Part shown: positions 49,862 to 59,394 of the stretch, in pieces | Layout of the letters: every line of letters starts with the position of its first letter | Position numbering within the stretch: position 1 is the first letter of the stretch | Assembly (NCBI RefSeq): GCF_900185015.1 | Contig: NZ_FXYD01000001.1 | Coordinates: forward strand, 1-64,000 | Reading direction: 5' to 3' | DNA length: 64,000 nt | From: Octadecabacter ascidiaceicola | GTDB taxonomy: Bacteria; Pseudomonadota; Alphaproteobacteria; Rhodobacterales; Rhodobacteraceae | Notes under the pieces: model-generated | What the model was told of the DNA's origin: nothing | What the model saw: only the letters and a program-made list of their open reading frames with translations | The model's database searches: none | Made by a program: the position numbers and the translations under genes

Positions 49862-50795
49862 GCGTTTGTTCTGGCTGGCCGTTGTTTTATGCCTTTGTTG
49901 CGTGGGCTATATGACCATAGGTGCCCGTGGCCCGTTAAGTTTCGTGATCCCGTTTCGGGGTGGGAAACTGGCTGCATTGATCCTTATAGGTGTGTCGGTC
50001 TCCACGTCCACGGTTTTGTTTCAAACTGTGTCCCAGAACCGCATCTTGACCCCATCCATCATGGGGTTCGACGCGCTTTATGTGATGATCCTAACTGGGG
50101 CGGTGTTTTTTCTTGGTGGTATGACTGTCGCGGGTCTTTCTGATCAAATTACCTTTGCTGTAACGGCCTGTGCAATGACGCTGGCGGCGCTCGCATTGTT
50201 TTCGACGCTTTTGCGATCAGGGCAAAACAACCTGTTGCGGATGATCCTAACAGGAATCGTGTTAGGCGCGCTGTTCCGGTCGCTGACTGACTTCATGCAA
50301 CGTTTGATTGATCCCAATGAGTTCGCGATCATTCAAGGCGCGTCCTATGCGCGATTTTCACACGTCGAAGTCGATTTACTGCTGATCGCGACGGTGTTGT
50401 GTGGATTGGCGTTGGTGATGACTTGGCGTATGCGGTTTGCCTTGGATGTTATGGCACTGGGCCGTGAGGCTGCCGTGAACCTTGGTCTTGATGTTGGCCG
50501 CCTGCAGATGCGGGCATTGATTTTGACGGCCGTGTTGGTTGCTGTTTCGACGGCTTTGGTAGGGCCGGTGGCATTCTTGGGGTTGTTGGTCGTCAGCCTA
50601 GCGCGGCTGGTCACACCCGTTGAACGGCACGGTGTCATTCTTGTCAGCGCTGGTTTGATTTCGACCATCACATTGATTGGCGGGCAGACGGTTTTGGAAC
50701 GCGTGTTCAAGCTCTCAACGCCACTGTCGGTCGTAATTGATCTACTGGGCGGTGTGCTGTTCTTGATCCTGCTTTTGAAAGGACGACACAGATGA
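49854..50795 (+). CDS. siderophore ABC transporter permease 2
   Basis: A 313-residue FecCD-family permease with the motif STSTVLFQTVSQNRILTP and the coupling segment VGPVAFLGLLVVSLARL. Pairs with the gene upstream to form the transmembrane part of the importer. Its stop overlaps the ATPase start by 4 bases. Confidence 0.92.
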   Translation: MHRRLFWLAVVLCLCCVGYMTIGARGPLSFVIPFRGGKLAALILIGVSVSTSTVLFQTVSQNRILTPSIMGFDALYVMILTGAVFFLGGMTVAGLSDQITFAVTACAMTLAALALFSTLLRSGQNNLLRMILTGIVLGALFRSLTDFMQRLIDPNEFAIIQGASYARFSHVEVDLLLIATVLCGLALVMTWRMRFALDVMALGREAAVNLGLDVGRLQMRALILTAVLVAVSTALVGPVAFLGLLVVSLARLVTPVERHGVILVSAGLISTITLIGGQTVLERVFKLSTPLSVVIDLLGGVLFLILLLKGRHR

Positions 50796-51544
50796 TTTCT
50801 ATTCGAAACCTGTCCCACAAGATCGGGGATGCGGAGATATTAAATGACATTTCTGTTGACCTGCCGAAGGGCAAGATCACGGGCTTGATCGGCCCGAATG
50901 GCGCAGGGAAATCAACGCTGCTGTCACTGGTCGCGCGGTTGGAAAAGCTGCAATGCGGGGCGGTAACGGTTGGTGATTTGGCCGTCGGTGCGTGCTCAAA
51001 TCGCGAGCTTGCGAAACTTCTTTCGATTTTGCCGCAGATGCCGGATCAAGTGCCACGTCTTAGCGTACGAGAATTGGTGTCCTTTGGTCGTTATCCATAT
51101 CACCAAGGCCGGCCAACGCCAGAAGATGACACCCAAGTAGATCATGCGTTGGACGTGTTTGGATTAACCGATTTGGCCCAGCGATCCGTGGATGAACTGT
51201 CCGGTGGGCAACGGCAGCGGGCGCAGATCGCGATGACTTTCGCGCAAGATACGGAATACATGCTTCTGGATGAGCCGTTGAACAACCTCGACATCGCAGG
51301 TGCGCGGTCCTTGATGGCGCTGTTGCGTGACCTGTCTGACACCCATGGGAAAACCATCGTCATCGTTTTGCATGACATCAACTACGCCAGCCGCTATGCG
51401 GATTGGCTTGTGGCACTGCACAACGGCAAAGTCGCCGTTGAGGGGCCACCGGCGCAAACGGTAACCCCAGATCTGTTGCGAGATGTCTTTCAAACGGATG
51501 CCGCCATACATCAAATCAATGGCGCGCCGATGGTTATGGTTTAG
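50792..51544 (+). CDS. siderophore ABC transporter ATP-binding protein
   Basis: A 250-residue ABC ATPase: Walker A GPNGAGKST (about residues 33-41), signature LSGGQRQRAQIAM, Walker B MLLDEPLNNLD and H-loop VLHDINYA. It powers the two permeases. Its TAG stop overlaps the TAA stop of the convergent hmuV gene. Confidence 0.93.
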   Translation: MISIRNLSHKIGDAEILNDISVDLPKGKITGLIGPNGAGKSTLLSLVARLEKLQCGAVTVGDLAVGACSNRELAKLLSILPQMPDQVPRLSVRELVSFGRYPYHQGRPTPEDDTQVDHALDVFGLTDLAQRSVDELSGGQRQRAQIAMTFAQDTEYMLLDEPLNNLDIAGARSLMALLRDLSDTHGKTIVIVLHDINYASRYADWLVALHNGKVAVEGPPAQTVTPDLLRDVFQTDAAIHQINGAPMVMV

Positions 51545-52329
51545 ATCAGGTCGGCCATATGGGGCAAAATATAGGGAGCGTCTTGAACGTGAAAGGGCGG
51601 TACATTTACGCGCACGCGGCACCCATAGGCTCTGGATAGGTATTCATCTGACAGCACGGCCTGCGGGTTTCCTTGAACCACAGAGTGGCCACTCTTCATC
51701 AGCAAAATGCTATCTGCAAACATCGACGTAAGGTTCAGATCGTGCATGACAGCAACGACTGCGCCGCCAGCATCCGCGAACTGACGTGCGATTGTCATGA
51801 CCTCTAGCTGATGACCGATATCAAGGGCGGAAACGGGTTCATCCAGAAACAACCACGATGCTTGCCCGTCGCGCTTGGGCTCCCAGACTTGGGTCAGAAC
51901 CCGCGCCAATTGGCATCGTTGTTGCTCGCCACCAGACAGGGCATGGTAAAGGCGCCCCTCAAAGCCTGCCAAACCAACATGGGCGAGAGCGCGTTGGGGG
52001 AGGCCGCGGTCCTGTGCGCCAAGGCCCGCCGTAAGGCCAAGGCGTACAACCTCAAGCACGGTGAAGGGAAAGGCGAGGCCGGCAGCTTGGGGTAAAACTG
52101 CGCGACGTGTTGCCAGTTGCGTACCAGGAATGACTTTAACATCGGTCCCGTCCAGCACAACTGATCCCGTATAAGGAAGGTCGCCAGTCATAGCCTTTAG
52201 CAGTGTGGTCTTACCTGAACCATTCGGACCAACAACTGCCGAAAGCTGTCCGGCTTGTGCGTCGAAGTTCACACCGTGCAGGATTGGCGTCTTGCCAATA
52301 GACACATTGATTTTGGTCGCTATTAGCAT
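51541..52329 (-). CDS. hmuV: heme ABC transporter ATP-binding protein
   Basis: A 262-residue ABC ATPase with Walker A GPNGSGKTT, signature LSGGEQQRCQLARV, Walker B LFLDEPVSALD and H-loop VMHDLNLT. Position behind hmuU-hmuT-hmuS identifies it as HmuV. 3 bases separate it from hmuU. It carries Cys-free loops otherwise typical of heme importers. Confidence 0.93.
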   Translation of the reverse strand: MLIATKINVSIGKTPILHGVNFDAQAGQLSAVVGPNGSGKTTLLKAMTGDLPYTGSVVLDGTDVKVIPGTQLATRRAVLPQAAGLAFPFTVLEVVRLGLTAGLGAQDRGLPQRALAHVGLAGFEGRLYHALSGGEQQRCQLARVLTQVWEPKRDGQASWLFLDEPVSALDIGHQLEVMTIARQFADAGGAVVAVMHDLNLTSMFADSILLMKSGHSVVQGNPQAVLSDEYLSRAYGCRVRVNVPPFHVQDAPYILPHMADLI

Positions 52330-52332
52330 TGT

Positions 52333-53412
52333 TTACATATCCAAAAGGCTGCGATTGCGCAGCAAGACGTAAAGGAAAAACGGCCCGCCAATGGTGGCCG
52401 TTACGATTCCGATCGGCAATTCGCTGGGCGCGACGATTGTCCGAGAAATCATGTCAGCGCCAAGGAGGAACGCTGCTCCGAGTAGGGCGGATATGGGCAG
52501 CAGGTAGCGGTGGCTTGGGCCAACGGAAAGCCGAAGGAGGTGTGGCACAACGATACCAACAAATCCAATGCCACCAGACACTGCAACGGATGCGCCTGTT
52601 GCACAGGCAACCGTTAGGATAGCGATGTTTTTCATGCGTTGGACGGGGATGCCTAAATGCCCTGCTGTCGCTTCGCCCAAGGTCAGCGCATCAAGACCGC
52701 GTGCCAAGAACGGGGTCGCCGCCAAGGCCAGAACAATAAGTGGGCCCGCAACCATGAGCTTTGCCCATGTTGCGCCCGCCAATGATCCAAGGCCCCAAAA
52801 TGTCAGATCACGCAGTTGATTGTCGTCGGCGATATAGACCATCAATCCAGCAACCGCGCCTGTTAATGCACCCAATGCAATACCCGCCAAAAGCATTACT
52901 GCGACGGACGTGCGTCCCTTTCGGGTTGCGACGCGATAGAGCAATATCGTCGATAGCCAGCCCCCCACGAACGCTGCAACTGGAACTGTATACATACCTG
53001 TAAGGACCGCCAGAGCGGGCGGCAAAAGCCCACCCAGAACGATTGCTAATATCGCGCCAAGTCCCGCACCCGCGCTGACACCAACCAAACCCGGGTCGGC
53101 CAATGGGTTGCGAAACAATCCTTGCATGACCGCACCTGACACAGCCAATGACGCGCCCACGAGCGCGCCAAGCAGAGTCCGAGGTGCGCGGATGTCAAAC
53201 AGGATGACCCTTTCACGCAGCTCGATTGGTTCTCCTGAGGCCCATGCCATCAAAGCTTGAAACAGGGACGTGCCGGATGCGCCAACTGTTAGGCTGGCCA
53301 TCATCATAACCACCAGAAGAATGGCACATCCAATGAGAACCGTCATGGCACGACCGCTGCGATCTCCGGCTTGCCTTGACGCGAACTGCGATCCTGCCTC
53401 TACGACTGCCAT
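52333..53412 (-). CDS. hmuU: heme ABC transporter permease
   Basis: A 359-residue FecCD-family permease. A hydrophilic N-terminal arm is followed by around nine helices, including GASLAVSGAVMQGLFRNPLADPGL and GIGFVGIVVPHLLRL. Carries heme from HmuT across the inner membrane. Lies 3 bases from both neighbours in the hmuSTUV operon. Confidence 0.93.
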   Translation of the reverse strand: MAVVEAGSQFASRQAGDRSGRAMTVLIGCAILLVVMMMASLTVGASGTSLFQALMAWASGEPIELRERVILFDIRAPRTLLGALVGASLAVSGAVMQGLFRNPLADPGLVGVSAGAGLGAILAIVLGGLLPPALAVLTGMYTVPVAAFVGGWLSTILLYRVATRKGRTSVAVMLLAGIALGALTGAVAGLMVYIADDNQLRDLTFWGLGSLAGATWAKLMVAGPLIVLALAATPFLARGLDALTLGEATAGHLGIPVQRMKNIAILTVACATGASVAVSGGIGFVGIVVPHLLRLSVGPSHRYLLPISALLGAAFLLGADMISRTIVAPSELPIGIVTATIGGPFFLYVLLRNRSLLDM

Positions 53413-53415
53413 CCC

Positions 53416-54252
53416 TTAACCCTCGTCATAGAGCGCTGAGTGCAAGGCAGTTGCCGCCTCGGGAGTGCGCGGGCCAAAGCCAAGCAACAAGAGCCCGTTG
53501 ATGCGAACAACAGACTGGGTTTGCGCAGCTGGCGTGGTTGAAATTGCAGGGTGCGCCCAAAGGTCAGCGTCCTCGGTGGCATGGTCGCCGTCGCGGCTCA
53601 TCATCACGATGACGTCGGGGGCCGCCAATGTCACCGCTTCGTCGGTCAGCGGTTTGTAGCCTTCAAACCCAACGACAGCATTCGTGCCACCTGCGAGAGC
53701 GATAATCCCATCTGCTGCGGTGTTTGTGCCCGATGCCATGATCCGCCCGCCTTGTGTGGACAGAATGAACATCACGCGCGCAGGCGCGTCGACGGAGGTG
53801 TCGAGTGCTGCCAACTGCGCATCGATTTCCGCCGCAAGTTCCGCACCCTTTTCCGGAACGCCGAGCGCCTGCGCGACCGCTTGGATTTTTGTGGCGACTG
53901 CCTGTCGATCAAACCCGTCAGGGATCGTGATGAATGGGATATTCGCGCTCTCCAACACCTGAATGGTTTCAAGTGGGCCGCTGCCTTCTTCAGCGATAAT
54001 CAAAGTAGGGTCTACCGACAAGACTCCTTCGGGCGATAAGGCACGCATATACCCAACGTCCGGAAGGTCCGCGACGCTTGAGGGGAAGCTGGATGTTGTA
54101 TCGCGCGCGATCAGCCGGTCTTGTTCGCCTAGCGCGTAGACGATTTCGGTGATCGACCCACCGATAGAAAGAACACGGTCTTCTGCGAATGCAGACGTTG
54201 ATAGGGCGGAGGTCAGTAGGGCGGCCACACCTGTAAGCATACGAATTCTCAT
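53416..54252 (-). CDS. hmuT: periplasmic heme-binding protein
   Basis: A 278-residue class III binding protein with a signal peptide (MRIRMLTGVAALLTSALSTSAFA) and the TEIVYALGEQDRLIARDTTSSFP motif common in HmuT. A Tyr in the DVGYMRALSPEG segment is the likely heme ligand. It receives heme from the outer-membrane receptor. Confidence 0.92.
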   Translation of the reverse strand: MRIRMLTGVAALLTSALSTSAFAEDRVLSIGGSITEIVYALGEQDRLIARDTTSSFPSSVADLPDVGYMRALSPEGVLSVDPTLIIAEEGSGPLETIQVLESANIPFITIPDGFDRQAVATKIQAVAQALGVPEKGAELAAEIDAQLAALDTSVDAPARVMFILSTQGGRIMASGTNTAADGIIALAGGTNAVVGFEGYKPLTDEAVTLAAPDVIVMMSRDGDHATEDADLWAHPAISTTPAAQTQSVVRINGLLLLGFGPRTPEAATALHSALYDEG

Positions 54253-54255
54253 TGG

Positions 54256-55302
54256 TTATGCGTCCTCTAGGTGAAGTTGGGGAAGTTCCGAGATCAACTG
54301 CTTGAAGGCACCTGTGTGATCCACTGTGTCTGCCTCACGACGCCGGCCAAACATCTGCAAAATCAAGGTGCCGTGCTTGTCGAAGGCCTCGATTGAGACC
54401 GCCATTCCGCGTTTGGTTGGCTTTTCAACGGCCCAAACCTCGGTCACGTGATCTTTGCGCAGGTGAAGGTTGAACTTTGGGTCCAACACGTTTTGCCACG
54501 GCCCCATCGGTTTGATCGTGTTCAACGGCCCCGTGTGAATCTGGATGCAACCAGGGTTGCCGACAAACAACATGATTTCTGTGTCTGCTTCGCCAAGGGA
54601 TACAATCGCGTCGTTCAACGCCCAAGGGGCGAGGGGTTTCACAAAAGGTTTGCCTGCAATTCTATAGGCGCCCAACCGGTTCATATTAAGGTGAGACGTC
54701 AACCGCATGAATTGATGCGTGTCGGTCATGGCGGTCCATGCCTTGCGAAGTTCTTCAGCCTTGGCGGGGTCTGCCTTTGGGCCATCGGCAGGGGCACGTG
54801 GCGCAAGGGTGAGGTTTGTAATTTGCTCGTCTAAAGACAGCGTTTTCACCATGTCGTCCCACGCCGCAATATCGGTGTCTTCTCGCGCAAAGACCTTATG
54901 GACGGCATCACCCGCAGCATCAAAGAACTGCATAGAACGCTGCGTGCCGCGTTCGGTTTCTTTGATCTGTGCAAAACCGTGGACCCAATGCTTCGGGAAC
55001 ATGCGCAGATCAATGTCGTCATTAATGACCATCGAGGCGTGCGGCCCGCCACGGTAGTTTTCATAAATGCCGTCTTTTTCGTGAACGGCACTTTCATTGC
55101 GTGTCAGTGCCATGACGGAACCAACAGTGTTCAGGGCTGGCATCACTGTATCCAGATGCGTGCTGATCGGCATCGCACCCTGTGCAGCCAGCAAGGCGGC
55201 CTCTCCGGTTTTCAATGAAGCAGCAGCGTCGCGTGCGCGCGTATTGGGGTTGTCGTTCAAGTACGCCCGAATCGCATCGGGCGAGGGGGTGGCCATCGTC
55301 AT
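54256..55302 (-). CDS. hmuS: hemin-degrading factor
   Basis: A 348-residue HemS/ChuX-fold protein with two similar halves, each with a probable heme-side motif (residues near GGPHASMVINDDIDLR and NPGCIQIHTGPLNTI). It binds or breaks down imported heme in the cytoplasm, releasing iron. It is first in hmuSTUV and divergent from a TonB-dependent receptor, with an iron box between. Confidence 0.92.
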   Translation of the reverse strand: MTMATPSPDAIRAYLNDNPNTRARDAAASLKTGEAALLAAQGAMPISTHLDTVMPALNTVGSVMALTRNESAVHEKDGIYENYRGGPHASMVINDDIDLRMFPKHWVHGFAQIKETERGTQRSMQFFDAAGDAVHKVFAREDTDIAAWDDMVKTLSLDEQITNLTLAPRAPADGPKADPAKAEELRKAWTAMTDTHQFMRLTSHLNMNRLGAYRIAGKPFVKPLAPWALNDAIVSLGEADTEIMLFVGNPGCIQIHTGPLNTIKPMGPWQNVLDPKFNLHLRKDHVTEVWAVEKPTKRGMAVSIEAFDKHGTLILQMFGRRREADTVDHTGAFKQLISELPQLHLEDA

Positions 55303-55388
55303 CAGGCAGTCCTCATACAGTTATAGTGTTCAATGAGAGCTGGCGCGATTGGCTGGCTTTTAAGCGGAATTATTAACGTTCCGTTACT

Positions 55389-55403
55389 TGACTGTTTTAA
55401 TCA
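55389..55403. promoter_or_regulatory. Iron-Rhodo box (TGA-N9-TCA) between hmuS and the receptor gene
   Basis: TGACTGTTTTAATCA, the same motif spacing as at 47879. It lies 86 bases upstream of hmuS and 100 bases upstream of the receptor gene, consistent with iron-dependent control in both directions. Confidence 0.72.
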
Positions 55404-55503
55404 GGTTAATTAGGAGCGGCAAGTGAATAAATATCTCAGCAAGCCATTTCATACCTCGGCCAGCTAGGACGCAACAACAAGCCACTATGGCCGAGGGATA
55501 AAG

Positions 55504-57540
55504 ATGACTTACACAAAACGCGCCTTGCTGAGCGCAACCATTCTCAGTTCTGTAACACTTCTGGGCAGCAGCGCTGCCTTTGCTCAAGACACGAACGCCA
55601 CACCACTTGGGCGCATTATCCTTGGCACCGGAACCTCCGGTGTTGCGATTGACACGCCGCAGGCTGTGACAGTTGTGGATCAAGCCGAAATCGACCGCGC
55701 GCAAGCAACAACAGTTGGCGAGTTGTTTGAAACGGTGCCTGGTGTGCAGGCCATCGGGTCTGGCCGCGTGGCGGGGGAATCGTTCAACATCCGTGGGATT
55801 GGATCTTTGGCCGCATCGGATGAATCGCGGATCATTATTACGGTCGATGGGGCAACGAAATTTTACGAGCAATACCGTCTTGGGTCGTTTTTCTCTGACC
55901 CCGCGCTATACCGTCAGGTCGAAGTTCTGCGGGGGCCCGCGTCGTCGACACTGTATGGGGCAGGCGCCCTTGGTGGGGTTATTAACTTTGAAACCAAGGA
56001 TGCGTCAGATTTCCTGAACGGGACCGATACCGCGATCCGCACACAGTTGAGCTATGGCAGCAACGCTGATGAATATGCGGCTTCGGTCATTGTTGCGGAA
56101 CAAGCGACGGACAACTTGGAAAACCTGTTTGCGCTCAACTACCGCAGGGCGGGCAATTACTCGGATGGGGATGGTAATGAAATTGCCGGTTCTGAATTCG
56201 ACGCCATTTCTGGCCTTGTCAAATCTCGGCTGACATTTGGTGATGACGATGCCCAGGCATTGACCGTGTCCTATACCCGTTGGAGCAGCGACGCGGATGA
56301 CACGGAATACTCGCAAACGGGCACGGCGGGCTTTGGTACGATTGACCGCAAAATCACCGATCAAACCTTGGCCATTCGCTACGAAAACGCCGTTCTGGGC
56401 AACAGCCTTCTAGATTGGGACGCGGTTCTGAGCGTCTCAGACACCGAGGTTTTGCAATCGGATTCATCCGCACCCTTCGGCCCTGCCTGTGCGACCGCGG
56501 GGCTGTTCTGTGATGTTGAATACGGATACCAAACAACGAGCCTGAAGCTTGAGAACACATCTGAGTTCAGCGGTGCCAACTATCAGGCCTACGTCACGGC
56601 GGGTGTGCAGCTGTCTCAGCAGGAACGTGTCGCGGAAACTGTTTTGGGTGGCCTTGGGTATCACCCCGAAGGAACCGATACCAAAGTCGGTATTTATGCG
56701 CAGGGCGAGTTTATCTTAAATGATCGCCTGACTATCGTGCCAGGCATTCGTGCTGATTTCATCTCGCTAGAATCTGGTGATGGCCTTGCCTTTGCTGATT
56801 TCGATGAGGTTGCCGTGTCTCCGAAACTGGCGGCACACTACGAGATCAATGACACATACGCGATCTTTGGTTCCGTTGCGCGCACGCAACGTGCACCGAC
56901 CTTGGACGAGATTTTCTCGTATGATTCCAATGAGCCAAACAGCCCGGACCTGTTGTCGGAAACGGCAACCAGCGCAGAGTTTGGCGCAAGCGCATCCTAT
57001 TACGGGCTGTTTGGATCATCTGACGCCTTGGACGTGAAAGCGACGTTGTTCTATTCCGAAATCGACGATCTTATCTCTCGCGATAACACGGCCGGGACCG
57101 CCTATTACGATAACGTTGATGCCGCGACGCTCTATGGTCTCGAGGTAGAGGCCGCCTATGAATCCGACCGGATGTTCGTGCGTGCTGCCTATTCTGATGT
57201 GCGCGGCGAAGACGATGCGACAGGTAAAACGCTGTCCTCAATTCCCGCCCGTAACCTGAACCTGACGATTGGTGGCCGTGATGCGCAACGTGGTCTGGAA
57301 TACGGCTGGCAGGGCGGCTTCTATGACGACATCAGCTACGGGGTCGGCAACGACTACAGCGGTTACGCCGTCCATGATCTGTTCGTCAATTGGCAGCCAC
57401 AATCGGGCGCGTTCCAAGCCTTTGAGGTTGGTTTGCGCGTTAACAACGTCCTCGACACCAAATACGAAAACTCTCTGGCTGGGGACGCAGGCGAAGGCCG
57501 GTCCTATGACATCAGCTTAACCCGAACATTTGAGTTCTAA
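55504..57540 (+). CDS. TonB-dependent heme/hemoglobin-type receptor
   Basis: A 678-residue outer-membrane receptor. Signal peptide ending in AFA-Q (about residue 28), plug domain (AEIDRAQATTVGELFETVPGV ... NIRGIG ... VEVLRGPASSTLYGAGALGGVINFETKD), and a beta barrel ending in aromatic Phe (TFEF). A TQRAPTLDEIF segment resembles the RAP motif of heme receptors, and a PNSPDL motif follows. Position opposite hmuSTUV makes heme the likely ligand. It begins an operon with exbB/exbD/tonB. Confidence 0.9.
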   Translation: MTYTKRALLSATILSSVTLLGSSAAFAQDTNATPLGRIILGTGTSGVAIDTPQAVTVVDQAEIDRAQATTVGELFETVPGVQAIGSGRVAGESFNIRGIGSLAASDESRIIITVDGATKFYEQYRLGSFFSDPALYRQVEVLRGPASSTLYGAGALGGVINFETKDASDFLNGTDTAIRTQLSYGSNADEYAASVIVAEQATDNLENLFALNYRRAGNYSDGDGNEIAGSEFDAISGLVKSRLTFGDDDAQALTVSYTRWSSDADDTEYSQTGTAGFGTIDRKITDQTLAIRYENAVLGNSLLDWDAVLSVSDTEVLQSDSSAPFGPACATAGLFCDVEYGYQTTSLKLENTSEFSGANYQAYVTAGVQLSQQERVAETVLGGLGYHPEGTDTKVGIYAQGEFILNDRLTIVPGIRADFISLESGDGLAFADFDEVAVSPKLAAHYEINDTYAIFGSVARTQRAPTLDEIFSYDSNEPNSPDLLSETATSAEFGASASYYGLFGSSDALDVKATLFYSEIDDLISRDNTAGTAYYDNVDAATLYGLEVEAAYESDRMFVRAAYSDVRGEDDATGKTLSSIPARNLNLTIGGRDAQRGLEYGWQGGFYDDISYGVGNDYSGYAVHDLFVNWQPQSGAFQAFEVGLRVNNVLDTKYENSLAGDAGEGRSYDISLTRTFEF

Positions 57541-57542
57541 AT

Positions 57543-57992
57543 ATGAATAACACCCACACCGATATAGGTTTGGCACTGGCAACCGCACTCCTCGTGGCGC
57601 TGCCAGCACCGATCCTTGCCCAAGAGGGGGGCGCTGACGCGTCTCCCTCGATCACTGTAGAAATGAACAGCACCTTGCAATTGGAAGGGGCCTGTCAGCT
57701 GACGTTTATGTTGGCGAATGGTTTTGACGCCGATGTTGCGTCGCTGGTGTTTGAAACAGTGCTATTGACCAAAGATGGGGCCGTTGATCGACTGACGTTG
57801 TTTGACATGCGCGATCTACCGAATGGTTCGCCACGCGTACGCCAGTTCAACGTTCCATCGCTCACGTGTGATGAACTGGGGCAAGTCCTTATCAATGGTG
57901 TCGCTGAATGTTCCGGGGACAACATTGAAACTGCTGCCTGCTTAAACGCGTTGGATTATTCCACACGTATTGATGTGGAGATCTTGGGGTGA
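57543..57992 (+). CDS. secreted protein of the exb operon, unknown
   Basis: A 149-residue protein with a signal peptide (ending ILAQ, residue 27) and four cysteines in the mature part (51, 109, 123, 133), enough for two disulfides in a periplasmic beta-rich domain. I know no named family. It sits between the receptor and exbB, starting 2 bases after the receptor stop and overlapping exbB by 4, so it is made together with the energy-transduction complex. A partner of TonB or the receptor is a reasonable guess. Confidence 0.7.
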   Translation: MNNTHTDIGLALATALLVALPAPILAQEGGADASPSITVEMNSTLQLEGACQLTFMLANGFDADVASLVFETVLLTKDGAVDRLTLFDMRDLPNGSPRVRQFNVPSLTCDELGQVLINGVAECSGDNIETAACLNALDYSTRIDVEILG

Positions 57993-58603
57993 ACATTTTC
58001 ACTAGTATACAGGCCCAATTGCAGTCCATCTACGACCTTGGCGGCCCAGTCGTTATTCTGATGCTGGCGCTATCGGTGCTTTCATTAGGTGTGATCCTTT
58101 GGAAGGTCTGGCAGTTTTTTCGGCTCGGGGTCGGGTGCAACTTTCAAATTGCGACCGCGATTTCTCAATGGGATGCGGGCAACCAAAACGACGCAGAAGC
58201 TGCATTGGCCCAAAGCCGGAACTCATTGTCTGCCGCCTTACAAAGTCGCCAAGTGAATGGTCCCAAAACACGCATCGAAGCAAAAGTGAGCGCCCACATT
58301 GCAAAGCTGGAAGGCGGTTTTCGTGTTCTGGACAGCATCGCGCAGATTGCGCCATTGCTAGGTCTGTTCGGTACGGTTTTGGGGATGATCGATGCCTTCC
58401 AAGCACTGCAACAGGCCGGTAACTCGGTTGACCCGTCCTTGTTGGCTGGCGGTATCTGGGTGGCGTTGCTAACAACCGCCGCAGGTTTGGCCGTGGCTAT
58501 GCCGACATCTCTGGTTTTGACGTTTTTTGACAGCCGTGTTGCCCGCGAACGTGTGCTTGCCGAAAGCGCGATTGAGTCCAAATTTGCAGCGCGGGCAGGT
58601 TGA
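57989..58603 (+). CDS. exbB: MotA/TolQ/ExbB proton channel protein
   Basis: A 204-residue ExbB-family protein with three helices (about residues 18-42, 112-134 and 150-172) including the conserved IAPLLGLFGTVLGMIDAF and ALLTTAAGLAVAMP motifs. It forms the proton channel driving TonB. GTG start overlapping the upstream stop; the stop overlaps exbD. Confidence 0.92.
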   Translation: MNIFTSIQAQLQSIYDLGGPVVILMLALSVLSLGVILWKVWQFFRLGVGCNFQIATAISQWDAGNQNDAEAALAQSRNSLSAALQSRQVNGPKTRIEAKVSAHIAKLEGGFRVLDSIAQIAPLLGLFGTVLGMIDAFQALQQAGNSVDPSLLAGGIWVALLTTAAGLAVAMPTSLVLTFFDSRVARERVLAESAIESKFAARAG

Positions 58604-58995
58604 TTGCGATGGCTCTTCGGTCTGGCACATTGCGACGTAAACAACTGTCTATGACGTCACTGATTGACGTCATTTTCCTGTTGCTTTTGTTCTTTATGCT
58701 GAGTTCGACGTTTACGCGGTTTGCGGAGATTCCGTTGACCGGTGCCAACGCAGGGCAAGGGGCGTCGGCCCCCGAAATCCCGCCATTATTCATGCGATTG
58801 AGCGAGAATGGTGTGGAACTGAATGGGCAGGACTATACGTTGAGTAACGTGATCGAACAGATCGACACTATTGCTCCTCCAAAAGGGCAGCAATTGGTGG
58901 TTGCGCCGCGTGATGCCGTCACGTCGCAGCGCTTAGTCGACCTTTTGGTTGTGCTCGCGGCACGGCCTGACCTTTCTGTTGTCGTGTTGGAATAG
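58600..58995 (+). CDS. exbD: ExbD/TolR biopolymer transport protein 1
   Basis: A 131-residue ExbD protein: single N-terminal helix with the essential Asp in SLIDVIFLLLLFFML, then a periplasmic domain ending in SVVVLE. It overlaps exbB by 4 bases. A second exbD follows 3 bases on. TTG start at 58600 or the ATG at 58609; the latter is also acceptable. Confidence 0.92.
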   Translation: MIAMALRSGTLRRKQLSMTSLIDVIFLLLLFFMLSSTFTRFAEIPLTGANAGQGASAPEIPPLFMRLSENGVELNGQDYTLSNVIEQIDTIAPPKGQQLVVAPRDAVTSQRLVDLLVVLAARPDLSVVVLE

Positions 58996-58998
58996 ATC

Positions 58999-59394
58999 AT
59001 GCCGCTGACGAAACCCTCACGCCGCACCCAATCAGAACCGACGATCGCCTTGATCAATATCGTCTTTCTGATGTTGGTGTTTTTTATGATCGCCGGGGCT
59101 TTGGCACCGACTTTGGATGAGGACATCCGGTTGATAAGCACCGCAGAACTGGAGGGGCGTGCGCCCCCAGACACCACCGTTTTGCGCGCTGATGGAACGC
59201 TGTTTTTACGCGGCGAAGTGGTGACAGTGCAGCAGGCAGTCGAGGCGTCAATGCTCGGGCCAAACGGGGCGGATCTACGTTTGGTCGCTGATCGCGAAGT
59301 GCCAGCCAAAACCCTTATGTCGCGGGTAGCTGAATTGCGCGGGGCAGGGGCAGAGTCCGTTTGGTTGGTGACCGAGCGAGGTTTGGAGCAATGA
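58999..59394 (+). CDS. ExbD/TolR biopolymer transport protein 2
   Basis: A 131-residue second ExbD. The helix reads TIALINIVFLMLVFFMIAG, with Asn where ExbD1 and the family have the essential Asp (ALIDVVF type). So it may not carry protons and may act as a structural partner of ExbD1. Stop overlaps the tonB start by 4 bases. Confidence 0.9.
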   Translation: MPLTKPSRRTQSEPTIALINIVFLMLVFFMIAGALAPTLDEDIRLISTAELEGRAPPDTTVLRADGTLFLRGEVVTVQQAVEASMLGPNGADLRLVADREVPAKTLMSRVAELRGAGAESVWLVTERGLEQ

